From contig JAAXHL010000061.1 in the NCBI GenBank assembly GCA_012270865.1, positions 31,561 to 95,560 of the forward strand: a stretch of 64,000 nucleotides of DNA, read 5' to 3'. Positions within the stretch are counted from its first letter, which is position 1; each line of letters opens with the position of its first letter. The notes beneath the pieces were generated by a model that worked only from the letters and a program-made list of their open reading frames with translations, was not told the origin of the DNA and did not search any database. Shown here one piece after another: positions 63,116 to 64,000 of the stretch. Source of the stretch: Candidatus Poribacteria bacterium. Its GTDB lineage: Bacteria > Poribacteria > WGA-4E > WGA-3G. The translations under genes and the position numbers were made by a program.

Positions 63116-63985
63116 ATGAAACACGGAATCTGCTTTATGACATTTACGATAATAATCGGTATGTTCACACCACGGGCAGCACCTGCATCTATTGTAACAG
63201 ATGGGCTTGTCAGCTATTGGACCTTTGATAGAGGATACATTGTTAATAAAACAGTAAAAGATGTGTGGGGTGACAACAACGGGACACTCATCGGAAATCC
63301 TAAAATTGTCCCCGGTCAGGTAGGCGAGGCACTTGAATTTGACGGTATTGACGATTTTGTAAACCTAACCACGCTTGGGGATTTCGGCGGACAGATTGGT
63401 ACATCTTCGTTTGAAGTCTGGATCAAAACCAGGAATAAGAAGGATTGGATGACGCTCATTAATACGCGTAGTACGGAACACCCTTGCTGGGGCGTAGAAA
63501 TCAATGGCATTAATAGAAGAAACGAATTTGAGATTACGAAGGGAACGCTTCATTATTCCTATAGCCTTAGAGGACCAATAGGATGTACTGGCTCTGTTAG
63601 CGTAAGTTGTATGGATATTTTTGATGGCGAGTGGCACCACATTGTTTATACAAACGACTTTATAATAAATGAAGGCGGCACGAGCGGAAGCGACAAAATA
63701 ATTATCTATATAGACGGTGTATCCGAGACCATAAGCCGAGGTAGTTTTGCGGGGAGCAGTAAAAGAGGGTTTTTGCCATTTACAGCCCCTGTCCATCTTG
63801 GCGCAAGGAAATTTCCCGGGAAAGCAAACGGTTACTTCATGGGTATGATTGATGAAGTCCGGTTTTACGATCGTCCGCTCACAGCGGATGAAGTGATCCA
63901 AAATTTTGAATCAACCGAACCTTATAACGTCGCGCCTAAAGGAAAATTGTCAACTGTCTGGGCAACATTGAAGACAAAATTGTAG
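63116..63985 (+). CDS. Secreted LamG/concanavalin A-like protein with variant tail
   Basis: A 289-residue exported protein with a signal peptide (FMTFTIIIGMFTPRAAPAS). The LamG fold appears as LVSYWTFDRGYIVNKTVKD, NNGTLIGNPKIVPGQVGEAL, SSFEVWIKTRNKKDW, WHHIVYTND and GMIDEVRFYDRPLTADEVI. It ends NVAPKGKLSTVWATLKTKL, a looser form of the shared tail. ATG at 63116 follows AAAGGAG. The gene has a sigma-54 promoter and paired upstream repeats, so its expression is probably conditional on an enhancer-binding activator, unlike the other two LamG genes. Confidence 0.9.
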   Translation: MKHGICFMTFTIIIGMFTPRAAPASIVTDGLVSYWTFDRGYIVNKTVKDVWGDNNGTLIGNPKIVPGQVGEALEFDGIDDFVNLTTLGDFGGQIGTSSFEVWIKTRNKKDWMTLINTRSTEHPCWGVEINGINRRNEFEITKGTLHYSYSLRGPIGCTGSVSVSCMDIFDGEWHHIVYTNDFIINEGGTSGSDKIIIYIDGVSETISRGSFAGSSKRGFLPFTAPVHLGARKFPGKANGYFMGMIDEVRFYDRPLTADEVIQNFESTEPYNVAPKGKLSTVWATLKTKL

Positions 63986-64000
63986 CGTTATCCGCATTCA

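Overview
The window looks like a chromosomal segment of an uncultivated, Gram-negative-type bacterium. Evidence for a didermic cell is a FadL/PorV-like outer-membrane barrel and several lipoproteins. The combination of phytanoyl-CoA-type dioxygenases, DUF6785-like membrane protein, sugar-phosphate isomerase/epimerases, Gfo/Idh oxidoreductases, secreted LamG proteins and a tricorn-like protease recalls Candidatus Poribacteria and related sponge or marine lineages. That placement is inference from gene content; no 16S rRNA gene is present.

Layout. 1-4.7 kb: GNAT acetyltransferase, rsgA and infA on the minus strand, then a dioxygenase, an EamA transporter and a small unknown gene on the plus strand. 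4.7-12.1 kb: a compact minus-strand cassette of four genes: a duplicated small-domain protein, a nuclease-methyltransferase fusion, an unrecognised 1119-residue helical protein and a PIN nuclease. It resembles a restriction/defence island and is the best candidate for an undescribed system. 12.1-14.1 kb: an unknown gene, a Ser/Arg-rich exported protein and tRNA-Arg(CCG). 14.2-19 kb: an SMP-30-like gene, then dut, thyA, a lipoprotein, a helix-turn-helix gene, folA and a ThuA-like gene (a thymidylate/folate cluster), followed by a 227-bp MITE-like repeat. 19.3-20.5 kb: nagA-like deacetylase.

20.6-40.7 kb: one long plus-strand translation block: str (rpsL, rpsG, fusA, tuf), S10, spc and alpha operons down to rplQ, bounded by a consensus promoter and a strong terminator. 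It lacks rpmD, adk, map and infA at their usual places, and three imperfect hairpin repeats sit inside it, in the rplW/rplB, rpsE/rplO and rpsM/rpsK gaps.

40.7-64 kb: accessory envelope and catabolic genes: FadL-like porin plus Tyr/His-rich lipoprotein, a membrane-anchored unknown, a triheme membrane cytochrome, three LamG proteins and a ThuA-like exported protein, a DUF6785-like membrane protein, a second dioxygenase, an orphan ABC-2 permease, acetate kinase, a UPF0175 protein, a tricorn-like protease and a sugar-catabolism trio. The three LamG proteins and the ThuA-like exported protein share a C-terminal tail around KLATTWGxLK although their bodies differ, which suggests a common sorting or processing signal. 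One LamG gene has a near-perfect sigma-54 promoter with paired upstream repeats. Several families of dispersed palindromic repeats are present.
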